Below, in pieces: positions 32,531 to 44,244 of a stretch of 64,000 bases of DNA. The stretch is taken from the NCBI RefSeq assembly GCF_947507565.1, contig NC_089184.1, forward strand, positions 2,852,001 to 2,916,000, read 5' to 3'. The translations under genes and the position numbers were made by a program. Each line of letters starts with the position of its first letter. Positions within the stretch are counted from its first letter, which is position 1. The notes beneath the pieces were generated by a model, which was given only the letters and a program-made list of their open reading frames with translations, ran no database searches and was not told the origin of the DNA. Source of the DNA: Oscarella lobularis. Lineage: Eukaryota > Porifera > Homoscleromorpha > Homosclerophorida > Oscarellidae.

Positions 32531-33280
32531 CCCATATAGTATAATTATTAGGTTACCACTTCGGACCCTTCGTCCGGCAGTCGTCCTCAGTTTGAGGTCT
32601 GATAGACCATATAGGTCATGGTAAAGCAGAGATGATCGTTATTGGGACGCCAAAAAGCCATAACTTATCGATTTTCAAATAAAGAAGAAATATCTCCTCT
32701 TATTATATTTATTAGTAGAACAACCCTATAGAGTCAAACAACTTGTGCGTGTCAAATTTAATATTAGTCATGCTCTTGCAAATAATTTTTTAGGGAAGCT
32801 GAGTTTTTCAAGTAAAGGAATTGCCAGATAAGAAAGTACACCTATTGTGCTTCACCTAGCTAATAAGCACTACTACGAGATCAAAAGATTGATTCAGGTC
32901 AAATGCCTCTCCCCCGCTGTTAAGCGCAAAACAATAATTGATAATTGCGATAGATGAAATTTCTGAACAAAAACCACGTACTATATATTAGATGAGTGAC
33001 ACTAAAACCTTAGAATGCTGATTTCTAAATAAACGCGCGAAGCTAACTCTAATACAGTAGATGGCTGGCGTAAAATTAATAATAAAAAAAGCCTAAGTAG
33101 ATCTTTCGGAAGAAAAAGTTGCTTACTACCGCTTTAGATTCTAGACCAATTCAGAAAACAAGCAATTCGAATGCAAGTTTGAGACTGTAACACAGAATAT
33201 CATATTGATTTAGGATAACAATGGAGTAATCTCCCAAGCCACAGAACAATGCACGAATCTTGCGGTTTTAAGTATTCTCG

Positions 33281-34013
33281 TCAGACAACAAGAAGAACTA
33301 TTTTAAACTTGCGTGTTATTCCGTAATTGGAAATATTATTGAAAAAGGCAGTAGCATAGCTGTAATAGATACCTTCTCGAGTGTAATTATGGGAAACGGG
33401 GAAAACACGCTCGCTGTCGTCGTCAGGCGCGAAGCTGCCATTGTACTGTTGGCAGTCTATCTCTTTTCCAGACCAGCAAATGCAAAGGCTGAAGTGTATC
33501 AAGAAAAGTAATTCATTAGGTGCTGTTATATCACTTAGTTTACTGGTAAGGGCTTTCGTCTTTGGGACAATCGTTTGTAAAAACGGTTATCTCTCCATAA
33601 ACAGTCGTTCCGTTCATATCGACATGGAAATGTGTCAATTCGTCGCTCACTTGAGGTTGGCAGTCGCCTCTTTTTGCAGGAAGGTTAGAACAGTTGTATT
33701 CTAAAGGTTTTGGCAAAATTAATCTTTTTCAAGTTTCTAATAGGCACATATGCTGTGAGCAAAATACTCTATTTGCCGCAGTGGGTAAGAGCAACTGAAA
33801 CAACGATGCATTTCGCTAAAATTAAAAATTGACTTTTACCTGTTTCTCTGAAAGATCGATGATCCTCTGTATAAACTAGCTGTGCAGAGGTATCTTCAAC
33901 CTACCAATCTTGATAAATAAATGTAAAGTTCGATTTTAGGCAGCGCTTACGCGTAATCCGTTGTAGAAATTGAAGAGTAAGAAGAGTCCAAGACCAATTG
34001 CAGCGAACTTCAT
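33281..34013 (-). CDS. Secreted protein with PKD-like segment, copy A
   Basis: Exon 1 (34013-33951) encodes a signal peptide, MKFAAIGLGLFLLFNFYNGL, ending at a GTAAGC donor. An exon ending at 33544 encodes Cys-rich sequence (CQPQVSDELTHFHVDMNGTT, VFTNDCPKDESPY). After a 55-bp intron the last exon (33488-33281) holds LCICWSGKEIDC and VSHNYTREGIYYSYATAF, resembling the PKD-domain 'h-x-H-x-Y-x-x-x-G-x-Y-x-h-x-h-x-A' strand, and ends VLLVV. The join between exon 1 and the Cys-rich exon is not settled: the phases I can read do not match, so an exon may be missing. Asn-linked sites (NGT, NYT, NIS) fit secretion. Copy B keeps all the same pieces. Confidence 0.5.
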
Positions 34014-34952
34014 GTTTGCCAACCTGAACAGGCTATATTTAGCGTTACATAGCAGAACCATGCAACACGCGTAATAATATTTAGTTTCTGCAGGCCAGGG
34101 GATCAGGAGAAATGTTTTCCAACGTTTCAATCTGGTAAAAAATTACGTACTGAGTTTCTAACCGGCGTCACTGCTGCTACGATCAGACTGAGGAAAGTCC
34201 TTTATATTATGTCTTCATGTATAGGAAGCTAACTAATTCAATTAGCTCTTCCAGTCGACATTCCCTGCTAACAACGGCTTCTTTCGGGCAAAGAAAGGAC
34301 AAAAAAAACTTGCAGTTTAGATAGAAGGTGAAGCTCGCCAGTGCAACAAAGATGTAGCTCTTTGCGTTGCTGAGATTTTCTATGTCGGATGACGCCCTTT
34401 GTCTGTAGGCCACACCTGATTATCATCGCATATCATTCAGCTGCTCTGCGATGAGTACCTTCTGCTTCCTAGAGACGTAGCAGCAAAGGTACACAACCAA
34501 ACGCGGCTTATAGCCGAACGCTCTCGTACCATCGCCACGTAAAGGTGAGTATAAATTGCGAGCAAATCGACTGGCAGCTGGTATTAGTCTTACGTAGTAT
34601 CTTGGCAGGGTAAACTTCCTTTACAAACAATAGAAGGTCATTGTGTGAAGGAGGCGTCACGTAATTATCTATTTAGCATCGCATCAACAAGCTTCACCTA
34701 GAACGTGTTGCTTCTGCTCTCTGCAGTCGTAGCAGAACGTGGGTTACACAGAAGAAACTTAGACAAAGGTAATCTGGGCGTCTTCCGTTAGAGGTAAGTG
34801 TAGATTTTGAGAGAACTGACTGTCATTTGGTACACTATTTATAACAACTAATGCCGTCATCTGCATTTGGAAGGTAACTCAATTAGAAAAAACCTACCGT
34901 ATAATACTAAAAAATGCGGAACAAGCTTCAGTTCTGATAACGCAGTTGTGCA

Positions 34953-37949
34953 ATGGCCGCTCCTCCAAAAGAAGATGACTACGGCTTTGCCACGAAAGCG
35001 GTGCACTGTAGCCAAAGCCCTTCTCAGTGGAATTCTCGTGCCATCGTTCCGCCTATTACTCTCTCTGATACATTTGAGCAAGACGTTCCAGACGTCCCCC
35101 AGGTAATGACTGAACAATGGGATGCAATAGAACGTATAGTAGACTCATCCTTCCTCGCGTTCACATGACTTTATACTGCCTCGCCTAACACGTACCACTT
35201 TTCTACGAGGTTGAACATTCGATTGAAACGTAAGCTCTACTTAAGATGTTTATTACATGGGCGTTAGAGCAGGGGGGTTCCGAGTTGGGCTCGAGGGTCC
35301 AGCCTGTGTTTGGTGTCGCGCTCGTTGTGTCCGGTCCCAAGCAACAGGATTGAGTCACAACGGGTGAGTTAGGATTAGGTTTCAGATTGTAGTAACAGCC
35401 AATCCCCAGCAACTTTACAGGAACCGGGCTCGCAGGTGATTGGCTAAAAGGCCGTAATTCCGTTAAGATCGCGAGCGTCACGGTAGTCAGCCTGAATCGA
35501 TGTGCGGCCGTCCCGAACCGTCTTCCAGCGGCGCTTCGCCGACTCCCGTCGCTCAGCGCAGGCGTTTCTCGCTGAAAAAGGGGCCTGGGGAAGTTCCTTG
35601 AGTGGCGTTTGGAGCAGGCGAAGACGGTTCGGGGCGTTCGACATGACCACCGTAGATGGACGACGCTCGCTCGCAATTCTACCTAATTACGGCGTTATGG
35701 AAGCGGTGATAATTGCACCTTTCCTGCCAATCACCGGTGTCTCTACAGATTCTTGTGCACTCGCTCGTGATTGGCTGTTACTCAAATCTGCCCTACTCAC
35801 TCTCACGCTAATATATTATAAACAAACATAAACGATCTCTAGATTGGTGAACGAACGTCAGTAAGGTACTCTAATGTGATTCACTGGGCTGCACCTGCGA
35901 AAGGGTTGTAGACTTGCTCTTCTCCCTTCCCGTCGTTGTGCGGTGGAACAGCACACTGTAGGGTCTGGAGACGAGCCTATCAGTACTGTAAACACTCGGT
36001 TATGTAACCGCGACTCGATTATTTAACTTTCCCAAACTGATGTTTTTTGCGTCACCGGTTTCCATTATTTGAAGTAAGCGTGTGAATTGCCGGTGACAAG
36101 CTTGCAAAATCTTATCGCGTGCATTGCCACTGCATTTCTGGGTTCCCCAAAATTGTCGAGTCTCAATTTAAGGCGTTTGCTAATTAAGCAAGTTCTACCC
36201 CATACTACCATTTCAGATCGCACCCGGCAGCTTTTGAGCAACAGCTCGGGTTGCAGTATTGCATAACTAAAACTGTACACGGTTTCCTAAGCACATTAGC
36301 GACTGGCTTCCTATAAAGTCCTTATAATTAATTAAATAGGAGTTTGAGTACTCCCGCATGAACAATCCAACTCGTCTAATACTTGAAAATGTTATCGCCG
36401 CACTCGAAGGCGCAAAATTCTGTAAGCGACATATTCTCCTCAAAAATGATCAATCAATTTTTCTCGAAGGCGTAGCACTTGGCTCAGGTCAAGCTGCCAT
36501 CAACATTGTAGGAAATGCCTTTCTTACTCCTGGCGACCACGTCGTTTGCACTCAAGATGCTTACAGCGGAACAGTTCTGTACCTATCAGATATTTTAATT
36601 CCGAAAGGAATTCAAGTTGATTTTATTGACATGACGAATGTTGATAATGTTCTTCCGTCTCTCAAGCCTACAACTAAAGTAGAGTGGGTAGAGCGAACGT
36701 TTGCAAAACCTAAAAGATATACAACAGATGGTTTGGATCGAAACTCCCTCTAATCCTGCCTTGAAAATTACTGACATCAAAGCCGTAACTGACGTCGTAA
36801 CTGCATATGCTCAAAGCAAGGGAATAGTAAGCCATGCATTCCAGATGGTTTCTGGTTATGAATAAATCCGGTTGGTTTTAAGAACATACTCTGTGTTGCT
36901 GATAACACTTTTGCCACTCCGTATTGCCAAGTAGGTTTAAACAAGAAGGTAACATCGTAAGCTTAGGAACGTCTAGCTTGTTGTTTTTGGTAGCTGCCAC
37001 TGACACTTGGCGTCGATATCATTGTTCACTCTGTTTCCAAGTATATGGCGGGTAAAAGCTATCAAAGCAACAAAAAATTTATAATAGATTTTTCTAGGTC
37101 ATTTTGATGGTATCATCGGAGCTGTTGTCGTAGACGACGTCGCTCTTCACGAAAAATTGAAATATTATCAGAGCTGTAGGATTGTCGCTAAGAAACGCAC
37201 AATAATTAACATTTCTCATTTCTTTGCTCAACTAGATGGCGGTGCAATTCCGTCACCTTTTAACTGCTACATGGCAACTAGGGGGATCAAAACGCTTCCT
37301 CTGCGAATGGATAAACAGATGAGTAACGCTCAAGCTATAGCGCTATATTTGCAAAAGCAGCCGGAAGTCGATTTTGTCAGTTACCCAGGTTTGAAATCAA
37401 CTTCCTGATTTCTTATTAATTTTGAATCGTAGGTTTGGAAAATGATCCAGGCCACGACATCGCAAAAAAGCAAATGACCGGTGGTTATAGCGGCATGGTG
37501 GCATTCGCTCTTTTTGGAGGACATTCAGATGCTTCTGATTTCCTTATGCATCTAAAGGTAAAAGTTGCTTTTCTAACTTAATTAATAGAGAAAAGAAGCA
37601 GGTAGCGCCCCGTCTTTAGCTGTTCAAGGTTGCAATCAGTTTGGGTGGCGTCAACAGCTTGGTTGAAATCTCGTAAGACGCCGAGCTATTGATGAGTGCC
37701 TTAAATAAATCAGAAATAATTAATAGAGCCGTCATGTCTAAAAGACGCGTTTCAAAAAAACTTAAAGAGCAAGCAAACCTAACTGAAACTTTGGTAAGAT
37801 TTGTGCTCTGTGTTGACAAAGAGGTGAAGTTGTAAATAATTCATTTCTTGCAGATTAGACTTTCTCTTGGAATTGAAACACAGCAAGATCTTATTAATGA
37901 CCTTGAACAAGCTTTTGGTGCAATTCGAGAAGCGAAAAACAAATCTTGA
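34953..37949 (+). CDS. Cystathionine gamma-lyase-like PLP enzyme, copy A, intact (11 exons)
   Basis: Exons: 34953-35102, 36340-36421, 36470-36678, 36728-36826, 36883-36930, 36994-37051, 37098-37388, 37433-37557, 37620-37672, 37727-37793, 37854-37949. All junctions are GT-AG and in phase, giving about 425 residues. Family landmarks in order: FATKAVHCSQSPSQWNSRA, FEYSRMNNPTR (PLP phosphate-binding Tyr/Arg), VADNTFATPYCQ (PLP-ring Asp), SVSKYMAGH (Schiff-base Lys), GGYSGMVAFALFGG, ISLGGVNSLVEI and IRLSLGIETQQDL. The family cleaves cystathionine to cysteine (or methionine, or makes H2S) in the cytosol; exact substrate choice (CTH versus methionine gamma-lyase) cannot be fixed by eye. The 48-bp intron at 36422-36469 is a multiple of three and stays open, so an unspliced ORF hides it. 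Confidence 0.88.
35512..35633. repeat. Hairpin in intron 1 of the gamma-lyase-like gene, copy A
   Basis: A 14-bp perfect stem, CCCGAACCGTCTTC at 35512-35525 and its complement at 35620-35633, encloses about 94 bases of GC-rich sequence. The corresponding part of copy B is partly replaced by an assembly gap, and the visible remainder differs. Confidence 0.6.
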
Positions 37950-39437
37950 AGATAGAAACTTTGTTATAGTCTGTCTCAGAGAACGGGCTTGCAGCTTAGT
38001 CAATTTTACAATAGAAACGTCCGTCAATCCGTATTTCCATATCAGCATTTTGTGTTATAAATTCGCCATGCTAAATCTATGCATAAAACATAAACCGGTA
38101 TACAAAAATTTGACAGCATACCCACGATACATTGGTATTGGGTTTTAATCCGGGTATCCTGTTCCACGTGATACGAAGCAAACGTTCGGCGATATTCCTC
38201 TCTAAGAGCATACTCTAGCAGCGATTCCGAAGGGCAGGATATTAATGCTCCACTCCGGGATGAAGTGCACTCCGGGATGAAGTGAAGACACCTCAGGTTC
38301 GCACCGGTTCCCCCTTGCGTAGACATGCCATGTCTTTTGCCATTGTTTGCACTCTCGCTATGCGACGACGATAGGATTTCGGGTTTAGGACAGCTGCCAC
38401 TAAGTAAAGCGGGTTCTCGTTTGGTCCTGAAATTAGACCTCTATAATTTATTAAGAGGGTTTGCGCAACACACGTGATGCCAAGCAAAATATATAGACGT
38501 CCTTATTGTCTAAAAAATTGTATTCACCTATATTATTTAATTTTCATGTTTTAAAATGGATATAGGTCGGTTCTCTTAGAGATATACCATAATATTTGCA
38601 TGCTTTCGGACATATGACGCTCTTTCGACGTAAGGGCTTTTGTCTGTTTGTGTGTTTGGTCATGGGGAGCGAAGGCACGTCTGCCATTGGTCCTTTTTCC
38701 TCGGAGACAATATTTTTTCAATTTTACTGCTGGAGCAGCTTTTTCTCTGTTGTACACGGTCGATTCGGACTGTAACCCGTTTTTTCTTCTCACCGTCATG
38801 CGCTGATAAGCATTCTACTTGGCTCGCCAAATTGGGAAATGGCATTATCAGGCTACCTTGCTCCGAGTTCGATTCAATGGTAGTCATTGAGAATGCATGC
38901 CTAAAGTGAGCCATGAGTAGTAAAAAACACGACTCTAAGGCGATACATAGGAAACTGTAAATATTTTGCACTCTATAGAACTACAGCAACTGTTAGCGCC
39001 GTCCACCTATATAGAATGACGGCAATTGTTGATGCCGTCGACCTATAGGATGACTGCAGCTATTGACGCTGTCGATCGGTCTTTGAACTATATAGGATAT
39101 TGGAAACACATCTTTTGGATGACGGCAACTGTTGAGGCCGTCTATCTATAGAATGACGGCAACTGTTGTCGACGTGGATGAGCTCGAGACTTGAGCTCAG
39201 CCACGTCCATGACAGTAAACGCGTAGGCGCGCGCTTGTTTATATACTCACGCGACTATCTGCGCCACGCCCTTATAACCCTTGGCTAGACCGGTTAAACC
39301 GGCTGAACTCTGTATAAACACCGCAGACCTGCTCTCTTGTTTTGGACCGCAGCGAGCAGCAGAAGGGTGAGATCATCTCATTTGTACGGTATCTAGTCGC
39401 CGGACGCTTGATATCGATCTCTGTCACTAGTTAACTT
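37950..39437. other. Intergenic region between gamma-lyase-like gene and receptor A
   Basis: No gene is supported. It contains a 17-bp tandem pair (ACTCCGGGATGAAGTG at about 38250-38284) absent from copy B, and the 34-bp repeat array described separately. Conservation with copy B is what duplication alone predicts. Confidence 0.5.
38972..39207. repeat. Degenerate 34-bp tandem repeats plus hairpin upstream of receptor A
   Basis: About five units of the type CTATAGAATGACGGCAACTG / TTGACGCCGTCGAC follow one another. They are followed by an inverted repeat at 39171-39207 whose arms are GACGTGGATGAGCTC and GAGCTCAGCCACGTC around a 7-base loop. The whole structure recurs at about 51610-51849 upstream of receptor B. 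It lies about 300 bases 5' of the receptor ATG. Confidence 0.75.
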
Positions 39438-39448
39438 ACGTATATAAG
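39438..39448 (+). promoter_or_regulatory. TATA box of receptor A
   Basis: GTATATAAGGC lies about 55 bases upstream of the ATG at 39497; copy B has the same element at about 52109. A good TATA match at a plausible distance. Confidence 0.6.
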
Positions 39449-39496
39449 GCCTATGTATAATTCCTGGACTCTAGGACGATTGACGCAGTGTGCCAA

Positions 39497-42400
39497 TGTT
39501 CACTTTGGCTTTGCCGTGGTGGGCATTTTTTCTAACGACTTTCTTACCTGCTCAAGGTCTCGTTGACCAGTGTGTAGGAAAGATATTAAAGGCAATTTCT
39601 CTGTAGGGTGCTCTTTAGTTTGCTTCAATGGCGGTTACTCTTCATCCGATTGTTCTCACTGTGTTTGTCCTTCAGGATGGACCGGTCTTCGATGCTCTAG
39701 CGCAGGTTTGTACAGTCTGAAAGACCGTGACACAGACTCTGATTTATCTCTACATAGCGCCTTGTGGGGATGTCCTTAAGGCAGCAGCAGGTTATCTGAC
39801 TTCGCCCGGCTTTCCTGAGAATTACGTCAGTAACAGAAACTGTACTTGGACGTTTGACCCTTCGTTGTCCCCATCTGTTATCCTGCTCAGAATAGTTCAC
39901 ATCAATTTGAATGGATCAATAAGCGATTCTCTAAGGATTACAGATCGCACTCAGAATTTGACCGTCACACACCTTCATCGAAAAGATGTTGAAGACGGAG
40001 ACGTTATCAAAGTGGACTCGTCCGTTGTGATACGATTTTTCTCTGGTTTACACGTCTCGTCTCAAAGAAGCTTTGTGTTGGAGTACCAAGTATTCCCAGG
40101 TATGTTTCTGCTTATAATTGATATCTCCATACGTAGAAGACTTTGTTTTAGGAGTAGAACCTGTATTTATTTCCACGCCAAATGATACGACGATTTTGAA
40201 GGGTGAAACGGTGTCTCTTGCCTGTTTATCGACTGGCTCTCCGCAGCCTATTGTTCGGTGGGAAAAAGACGGTAGAAACGTCATTCTGCCTCATGGCAGT
40301 GAGAACGGGGAACTTCTTATTCAAAGTGCCAACGAGACGACTGATTCTGGGATGTACGATTGCATAGCTGAAAACTATTTAGGATCAGTTACACACCAAT
40401 TCTTTGTGGCAGTTGAAGGTATTTGCTCTTATATGTACATTCAGTCAAAGATAACATTTTCATTTTGTAGTTCCTCCTAGGATCACTCATGCACCCGTTG
40501 ATGCTGTTTTAGATGTTTTCCTTCCTCGTCAGTTCGTCTACTTTCGATGTGAGGCGTATGGAATTCCAGAGCCGGAGATTCACTGGAAAAAGGCGGGGTT
40601 GTAGTTTCTCTTCGCATATTCCTCACTCACTTGATCTATGTAGAATGGGAACTTTATTAAAAATCCTTCCTACCTGTCAAGCGCAAATCGATGGATTAGA
40701 GTTCGTGTCCGCACTGAAAGGTTTGGTGAGTTCAGCTGCTACGCGAATAATTCTGTTGGAGAAGTGGAGTCTCTGCCGGCTGTTTTTTCCGGAAGGAATG
40801 CTTCAGGTAGAGTCCCGTATCAATAGTCGGACAACATCAAATCCCGGACAGCTTCACGCGTTCCCTGCTTGACAGGGCCAACCGCGCGTCAGTTATTTTG
40901 GAAGCTTAGGTGATTAGCATCTCTGGCATACAGCAGTTGCGGAGCGATCAAGTCGCACATAAGAGCAAGAGAGGTTTGTTTTTTTTTTTTCGGGTAATCT
41001 AATCTCGGACGGACATCATCATATCCGGACAACGCGATTTTCTCGTCAACCGTACACTTTGAGAGCAAAAGCCGCATATCGATCGAGAGCTCTATCGTTC
41101 CTCTATCTAATGCCGTTTAGAGTACGCCGATCCGACCTGCGGTCGCTGATAAAATCGAGTTTGAAAAGAGGCACTTCTGTATCAAAAGTCGGACACCCTT
41201 TTTTCTTCTAAACCGGATTCTCTTCGACAAGCGCATGTAAGTGGAATTGTATGAAGATACTAACGGCCGTATTAACATAAAACGAGCAAAAGTGGCTAAA
41301 ATTATAGACTTAGCTTCTAACTCACTTTCGTAGATCGCATAGCATCGATTAAGGCTCTTCGCAGTTTTTAACAAGTATTTCTGGTCGCTTAGACACATTT
41401 GAGCAGGTTTTCTCATTTTCTAAAATTGAATTGAAAATTGAAAAAAAACGCTAAAAATGGCACAAGCAAGCAGAAAATCTTGTCAAGGCTCTTTGCAGTT
41501 TTTGACAAGGATTTCTGGTCGCTTAGACACATTTTAGCGGGTTTTCTCATTTTCAAAAATTGAAATTGAAAATTGAAAAAAACGCTAAAAATGGCACAAG
41601 CAAGCAGAAAATATTGTTAAGAACCCCCGAAGAGCTCGGATTGGTGTCTCGCGATGAAAGAAACTAAGTTGGTTAGCCGAATGAGAGTACTTTTGCTCAA
41701 TTTTTGCACAAAAACTACTCTCATGCGGCTACTTTTGCGTGTTTCATCTTACTCTAGACGTTGGTTTTCTCAACGTGTTTGGCTTACATGCGCTTGTCGA
41801 AGAGAATCCGGTTTAGAATAAAAAAGGGTGTCCGACTTTTGATACAGAAGTGCCTCTTTTCAAACTCGATTTTCTCAGCGACCGCAGGTTGGATCGGCGT
41901 ACTCTAAACGGCATTAGATAGAGGAACGATAGAGCTCTCGATCGATATGCGGCTTTTGCTCTCAAAGTGTACGGTTGACGAGAAAATCGCGTTGTCCGGA
42001 TATGATGATGTCCGTCCGAGATTAGATTACCCGAAAAAAAACAAACAAACCTCTCTTGCTCTTATGTGCGACTTGATCGCTCCGCAACTGCTGTGTGCCA
42101 GAGATGCTAATCACCTAAGCTTCCAAAATAACTGACGCGCGGTTGGCCCTGTCAAGCAGGGAACGCGTGAAGCTGTCCGGGATTTGATGTTGTCCGACTA
42201 TTGATACGGGACTCTAGGTAAATACCTTTCAATTTGACCTGCATTTTGTCACTTTTATAGGCTTTGAGATTCCCGTGCAAGTTCGCCGCAGTTTTTTGGT
42301 TAGCGCTAATTCGTCATATGCTTTTGTATTTGACTTTTGCTGTCGAGCTACTCTCAATATTCAAAAAATGTTCAAAGATGGCCGTAGAATTGGTGGCTTG

Positions 42401-43700
42401 AAATATCAAAACGCGGAATTTAGCAATTATCAGAGAGTGGCATTTGAGAACGCAACAGTTAGCGACTCTGGAGTGTACAAGTTTGAGATTGAGGTCATTG
42501 CGGAAAACCGTAAATATTTTGTAACATTTCTTTTTCAAGCCATTGACGTAAAAGGTCGGTGTGTAGGTAAACATAGATTTTCTTAGGTAACGGTATCTTT
42601 TAGCATTTCCTCGTCCAATCATGTCTCCTTCGACGCAAATCTACCCTTTTCATCCCGGAAAATCTCTTCTTTTAGTGTGCACTGAACGACTGACAAATCC
42701 TAGTTGGTCTTTCACCTGGTTTCTGAATGGCGTCGAAATGAATAATACAGGACTTTCACACGCTGTTTATAACTACGAAAGAAAATCTTATTTGAATTTT
42801 CAAAACTTGACGAAAATTATTGTGGATAGATTCAACCATTACAATAGGCGAGGAGATTTTGGAGCAAACTTCACTTGCCAAGCCAAAGCGACATACTCCG
42901 ATCAGGCCAAAAATACATCTGCTTTTATACGTAAGTGTCAGTATAAGGTGTGCGGAGATATTCACTGTGCACATCGATATAGGTCTTCCATCGCACATGA
43001 GATCTTACGAATACTTTTGGTCTCTCTGGTCATCTTCAACCAAATGCAGTGAGATTTGTGGCAAAAATTCAGGTTTTCGTTTACGGCACAGAAAGTGTTT
43101 TTATGGAAACTCCTTTCGTTATCATTGTTACGGTGGTCGAAACTCGGTCGAAGATTGTTCTAGTCAGCAAAACTGCAGCTCAGTTACAGGCAAGTACACG
43201 TAGAGCATCCAGAGGCATGGTTACATTGTCTACTTTTAGATTTACCAGCGGAAGCATCTACAAGACGTCTAGATCCAGAAGCCGGTAGCTTCGAATAATT
43301 TTTTTTTCATTGAGTTGTAATAGTTTCTGCTTAAGAGGGACTCTCAGCAGGAGCGGCTTCTGGTGTGACGTTTGTAACAACGCTAGTTGTTATCGGTGCT
43401 GTTGCATTCGTCATTGTGGTGATTTTAAAGAAGGAAAAATTTTCTTTTTGTCTATCACCTCAAGCCAAAGCTGACAAACCTGCAAACGCATGTTTGGCCA
43501 GACCAGTGATTGCGGAAGCCAATATGAAATCGAGTAAAAGTGGGCAGAATGTTTCGGATAATGCCGTTCGTGGCCAAGAAAAGATAGCCGAACCCGTTTA
43601 TGAAGACGTTGAAAATTCTTCTCCAAACCAGAAAGACAACATTAGATGGACCACTACTTCTCTCTATAGCGAGGGAGAGACAGAAGAAACTCGTGATTAG
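39497..43700 (+). CDS. Type I receptor: signal peptide, EGF, CUB, Ig-like domains, TSP1, transmembrane, tyrosine tail (copy A)
   Basis: Exons: 39497-39556, 39607-39705 (EGF, six Cys, VCPSGWTGLRC), 39758-40099 (CUB, AAGYLTSPGFPENY, NCTWTF), 40152-40418 (I-set Ig, DSGMYDCIAENYLGS), 40471-40600 and 40682-40806 (second Ig, FGEFSCYANNSVGE), 42261-42554 (Ig-like, ATVSDSGVYKFEIEV), 42604-42930 (Ig-like, FTCQAKATY), 42983-43189 (TSP1, WSLWSSSTKCSEICG), 43240-43284 and 43348-43700. The last has the membrane span FVTTLVVIGAVAFVIVVIL and a 90-residue tail with PVYEDVE. Nearly all introns are phase 1, as in shuffled extracellular genes. The intron after the TSP1 exon starts with GC. Exon 1 is one base shorter than in copy B, which puts the signal peptide out of phase with the EGF exon unless another donor or start is used. 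The element at 40810-42214 lies in intron 6. Confidence 0.8.
40810..42214. mobile_element. 1405-bp palindromic TA-flanked element inserted in a receptor intron
   Basis: The ends are GAGTCCCGTATCAATAGTCGG and its inverted match, flanked by TA on both sides (40808-40809 and 42215-42216). The arms (about 40810-41240 and 41787-42214) are near-identical inverted copies. The centre contains a 130-bp direct tandem duplication (about 41353-41482 and 41483-41612). Copy B shows the uninterrupted sequence CTTCAGGTAGGTAAATACC at 53375-53393, so the target was a single TA. TA duplication and inverted ends fit Tc1/mariner-type non-autonomous elements. Confidence 0.92.
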
Positions 43701-44244
43701 CAAACCAGACGCGAGTTTTCATTCCACTCTATATAATCAGGTAACAGGTAGCAGAAAAATCCGATAAGCCCTTTTTCTTACCTGAAGTTCTTGTAGTTGA
43801 AATGTTAGATTTCCTGTTGCGTTCCTCAGTGTGGTCAGCGTTTAGAGGAGAATTGCTTGAAATTTTGTTTATCGGTCGTTATACAAAATAATGAGAGAGT
43901 CACGTGGATTCCTTATCTTTATGTGTACTTGTTGTGTGATTATGTTATAGTTCAAGTAAAAAAGATAAATTAATTGAAATGCGTTTAGGTTTCCTTTTCC
44001 TGAATTGGTCATCATTTTGGAGAAGACCCGGACTATGGTAGAGAAGACCCGTATAACTGCTAACCTTTTTCCTCGGTTTTTGAAGCATCTATTGAGCCTC
44101 TTTCGGCGAAGCTGTCCCACCAACGGGCAGTTACTGCAGCGAAATAGGTAGGATTCGTCTCGTTTAGTGGCTCATGGGCGGGAGTTCGTTTCTAGAACGC
44201 AGTTCTTGTGCGATCGTCTGGAACCAAGCGTTTCTTTGGAGCTA

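Larger units (their letters stand above)
32531..44006. repeat. Tandem segmental duplication, copy A (11.5 kb)
   Basis: The block starts CCCATATAGTATAATTATTAGG and ends ...TTTTCCTGAATT. It matches 45358-55169 in the same orientation, with high identity through exons and introns. It holds the PKD-like gene, the cystathionine gamma-lyase-like gene and receptor A. It is about 1.66 kb longer than B, mostly because of the 1.4-kb element at 40810-42214. Confidence 0.95.

Noticed and set aside
36422-36469. Insertion of 16 residues in the gamma-lyase-like enzyme
   Set aside because: It is better read as a 48-bp GT-AG intron: removing it restores the family's GAK(F/Y)C-x-A-x-x-SG alignment in both copies.
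41947-42135. ORF in the right arm of the palindromic element (and its mirror at 40889-41077)
   Set aside because: The two ORFs exist only because the arms are inverted copies; neither shows transposase motifs.
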